Positions 62,632-64,000 of a stretch of 64,000 bases of DNA are shown piece by piece (the first letter of the stretch is position 1; each line of letters begins with the position of its first letter). The notes under the pieces are model-generated. The model saw only the letters and a list, made by a program, of their open reading frames with translations. It did no database searches and was not told the origin of the DNA. Source of the stretch: a virus; IMG/VR virus record IMGVR_UViG_3300034073_003542, positions 1 to 64,000 of that record. The stretch is one strand, 5' to 3'. The translations under genes and the position numbers were made by a program.

Positions 62632-63678
62632 TTATTCTATTGTTCCTGGAGCCTTATAATGAGCAACACTATAGTCTTTTGGTTGATATTTCTTGATGGT
62701 ATCATTCATACCCATTAGATTAATATCGTGTCTGATTTGTTCACACATAGTCATTGGTGATCCGTTCTCGCATACTTGACCGTCGCGGTACTCTATAATA
62801 GGCAGAATTGTGGGATGTCCAACAAACGTGTTTTTACCGAAATAGCAAAACTTCTTACATCTCCACGATTTAGAAAGTTTTGGTTTCTTGCATCTTTTAA
62901 TTGCCTCAAATTTAACACGAAGCATTTCTTCGGTTTCGGCCAAATCATCCTTGCTAAAACACACAGAAAAAGGTCCGCCATCATTAATAAAATTGATAGT
63001 CACAATAATATGTTCATATTGAGGATACATTTTACTAATAGCATAATGATATATTCTTAATTGAGGGTCTTTGTAGAGTTTGGCTAAGGTTTTTTCTTCT
63101 CCTGTCGCCCAATCTTTTCTTCTTCCTGTTTTTAAATCGATAATTTCTAATGTATCTTTATTTTCCTGTACTATAAGGTCTATTGTTCCTTTGATTCCTA
63201 ATTTTCCCCTAATTTTTCCTTCAGGTAAATCGTACTCATAATTCGCCCATTCTTTATCAATAATGATATCAAAATGTCCCTCACTACTAAAGATGTTTCT
63301 GTTGCGTGGATCAAACATCCCATTGTGTGATGTGAGCATCGTATTGACCCATTTGAGGCATTCTTTTAAATCTTTGGGTGTCCAGACAAGGTTTTTAGAT
63401 GCGGCCGTGTAATGATCGTATATGGATTTGGTCAATTTTTCGACATTATACTTTTTAATATCAATCTTGCCAATCATATCATCTGTATAAGATTTTGTAC
63501 CATTTTGTTCACATAATTTAATTTCGGCCAAAATTTCCATAACCTTATGGCAAATACTACCTTTATCTGCTGCTTTTCCTGATGGGCTTTTAATACCAAT
63601 ATTATATTCAAGAAAATAGGCGTGTTCACAGAGGCTATGTGTGTTATATGATGAACTTCTGAGATATGTTATTATCAT
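62632..63678 (-). CDS. PD-(D/E)XK nuclease (RecB/Cas4-like)
   Basis: 348 residues, aagga site. The start (YLRSSSYNTHSLCEHAYFLEYNIG) matches the AddB/RecB-like exonuclease N-terminus with Cys. GTIDLIVQ...LEIIDLKTGR holds the D, (E)xK catalytic set, then QLRIYHYA is the motif IV Gln/Tyr. Cys residues in CKKFCYFGK near the end could complete an iron-sulphur cluster with the N-terminal Cys. It probably processes DNA ends for recombination. Confidence 0.8.
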   Translation of the reverse strand: MIITYLRSSSYNTHSLCEHAYFLEYNIGIKSPSGKAADKGSICHKVMEILAEIKLCEQNGTKSYTDDMIGKIDIKKYNVEKLTKSIYDHYTAASKNLVWTPKDLKECLKWVNTMLTSHNGMFDPRNRNIFSSEGHFDIIIDKEWANYEYDLPEGKIRGKLGIKGTIDLIVQENKDTLEIIDLKTGRRKDWATGEEKTLAKLYKDPQLRIYHYAISKMYPQYEHIIVTINFINDGGPFSVCFSKDDLAETEEMLRVKFEAIKRCKKPKLSKSWRCKKFCYFGKNTFVGHPTILPIIEYRDGQVCENGSPMTMCEQIRHDINLMGMNDTIKKYQPKDYSVAHYKAPGTIE

Positions 63679-64000
63679 AATTTTCCTTGTAAAAATTTTC
63701 TTATCATATTATTCCGGTCTTCAATACTTAGCTCACCAGGAATAATACAATCAAATATAGATTGATCACATTGATCTGGATCTAAACCTCTTTCGCTCAT
63801 AGCCTGGGAATTAAAAGGATTTCTTTCCAATTTTATAATGATTCCTCCGCGATTCTTGACGGCAGCGCCCTCATTAGCACCAAACCTTAAATCGTTTATC
63901 AAGGCAATAGCTGGTCGGTCTTTATCTATAAGTTTTAGCGTAGCATCAACCCAAACATCTTCATACATACGCCTAAAAATGCCCGTACCAACAAATTCCA
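63675..64000 (-). CDS. Deoxynucleoside monophosphate kinase, C-terminal part (cut by window edge)
   Basis: The frame stays open to the right edge, so the start is outside. Visible: VGTGIFRRMYEDVWVDATL and ALINDLRFGANEGAAVKNRGGIIIKLERNP, the latter half of phage dNMP kinases (VIxDxRFxNEaxxIKxxGG). Such kinases make dNDPs for DNA synthesis. It overlaps the nuclease start by four bases. Confidence 0.68.
   Translation of the reverse strand, partial: EFVGTGIFRRMYEDVWVDATLKLIDKDRPAIALINDLRFGANEGAAVKNRGGIIIKLERNPFNSQAMSERGLDPDQCDQSIFDCIIPGELSIEDRNNMIRKFLQGKL

Noticed and set aside
1-64000. tRNA genes, integrase or attachment sites
   Set aside because: Intergenic gaps are short and none shows a cloverleaf; no recombinase motif was found.

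Overview
The window is part of a tailed double-stranded DNA phage genome. It is AT-rich by eye and almost fully coding. It runs from the C-terminal part of a large terminase at the left edge to a deoxynucleotide kinase fragment at the right edge. Rightward genes (2-42636) follow the standard order terminase, portal, protease/scaffold, decoration protein, capsid, connector, tail tube, assembly proteins, tape measure, tail tip and fibres. No sheath gene is seen, so a long non-contractile (siphovirus-type) tail is the best guess. The 5102-residue tape measure would fit an exceptionally long tail. The host is not shown directly. Serine-rich linkers ending Cys-Ala-Ser, GACC/CxxxGxW cysteine motifs and formylglycine-generating-enzyme-like domains recall proteins of Planctomycetota and related environmental bacteria, so such a host is a weak inference.

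Head and tail region: the protease/scaffold gene carries a strong internal ribosome site and an in-frame ATG (3896) that should give a separate scaffold, as in lambda C/Nu3. Genes 6812-12556 and 39979-42636 are mosaic surface proteins with Ser/Thr- or Ser/Gly/Glu-rich linkers, two broken FGE-like domains and a leishmanolysin-like metalloprotease. A GT71-like glycosyltransferase and an FkbM methyltransferase sit inside this operon. Intrinsic terminators follow the capsid gene, the tail-tube gene and the last pre-tape-measure gene.

The tape measure is the most remarkable gene. Between an ordinary TP901-type N-terminus and a short C-terminus it holds a P-loop domain, a TxGH nucleotidyltransferase, a HAD-type phosphatase, a GNAT-like segment and an HExxH zincin-like segment. 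These are separated by glycine-rich hinges and repeated 'GG..VPA..L..GE.VI' modules. Such domains could enter the cell with the DNA.

Leftward region 42639-49520 is a tightly overlapping operon of glycosyltransferases, a second FkbM methyltransferase and a sulfotransferase, led by a promoter with a perfect -10 box. A divergent transferase gene and a cysteine-rich protein lie beside it. Together with the Ser/Thr linkers this suggests a phage-encoded glycan system that decorates the virion or the host surface.

Leftward region 51071-64000 holds replication and recombination genes: a possible annealing protein, a NUMOD3/Vsr-like endonuclease, an intein-bearing GT4 glycosyltransferase, SSB behind a perfect sigma-70 promoter, DNA polymerase III alpha split into two genes, a DnaQ-like exonuclease, a PD-(D/E)XK nuclease and a dNMP kinase fragment. 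All family assignments come from reading motifs; no database search was run.
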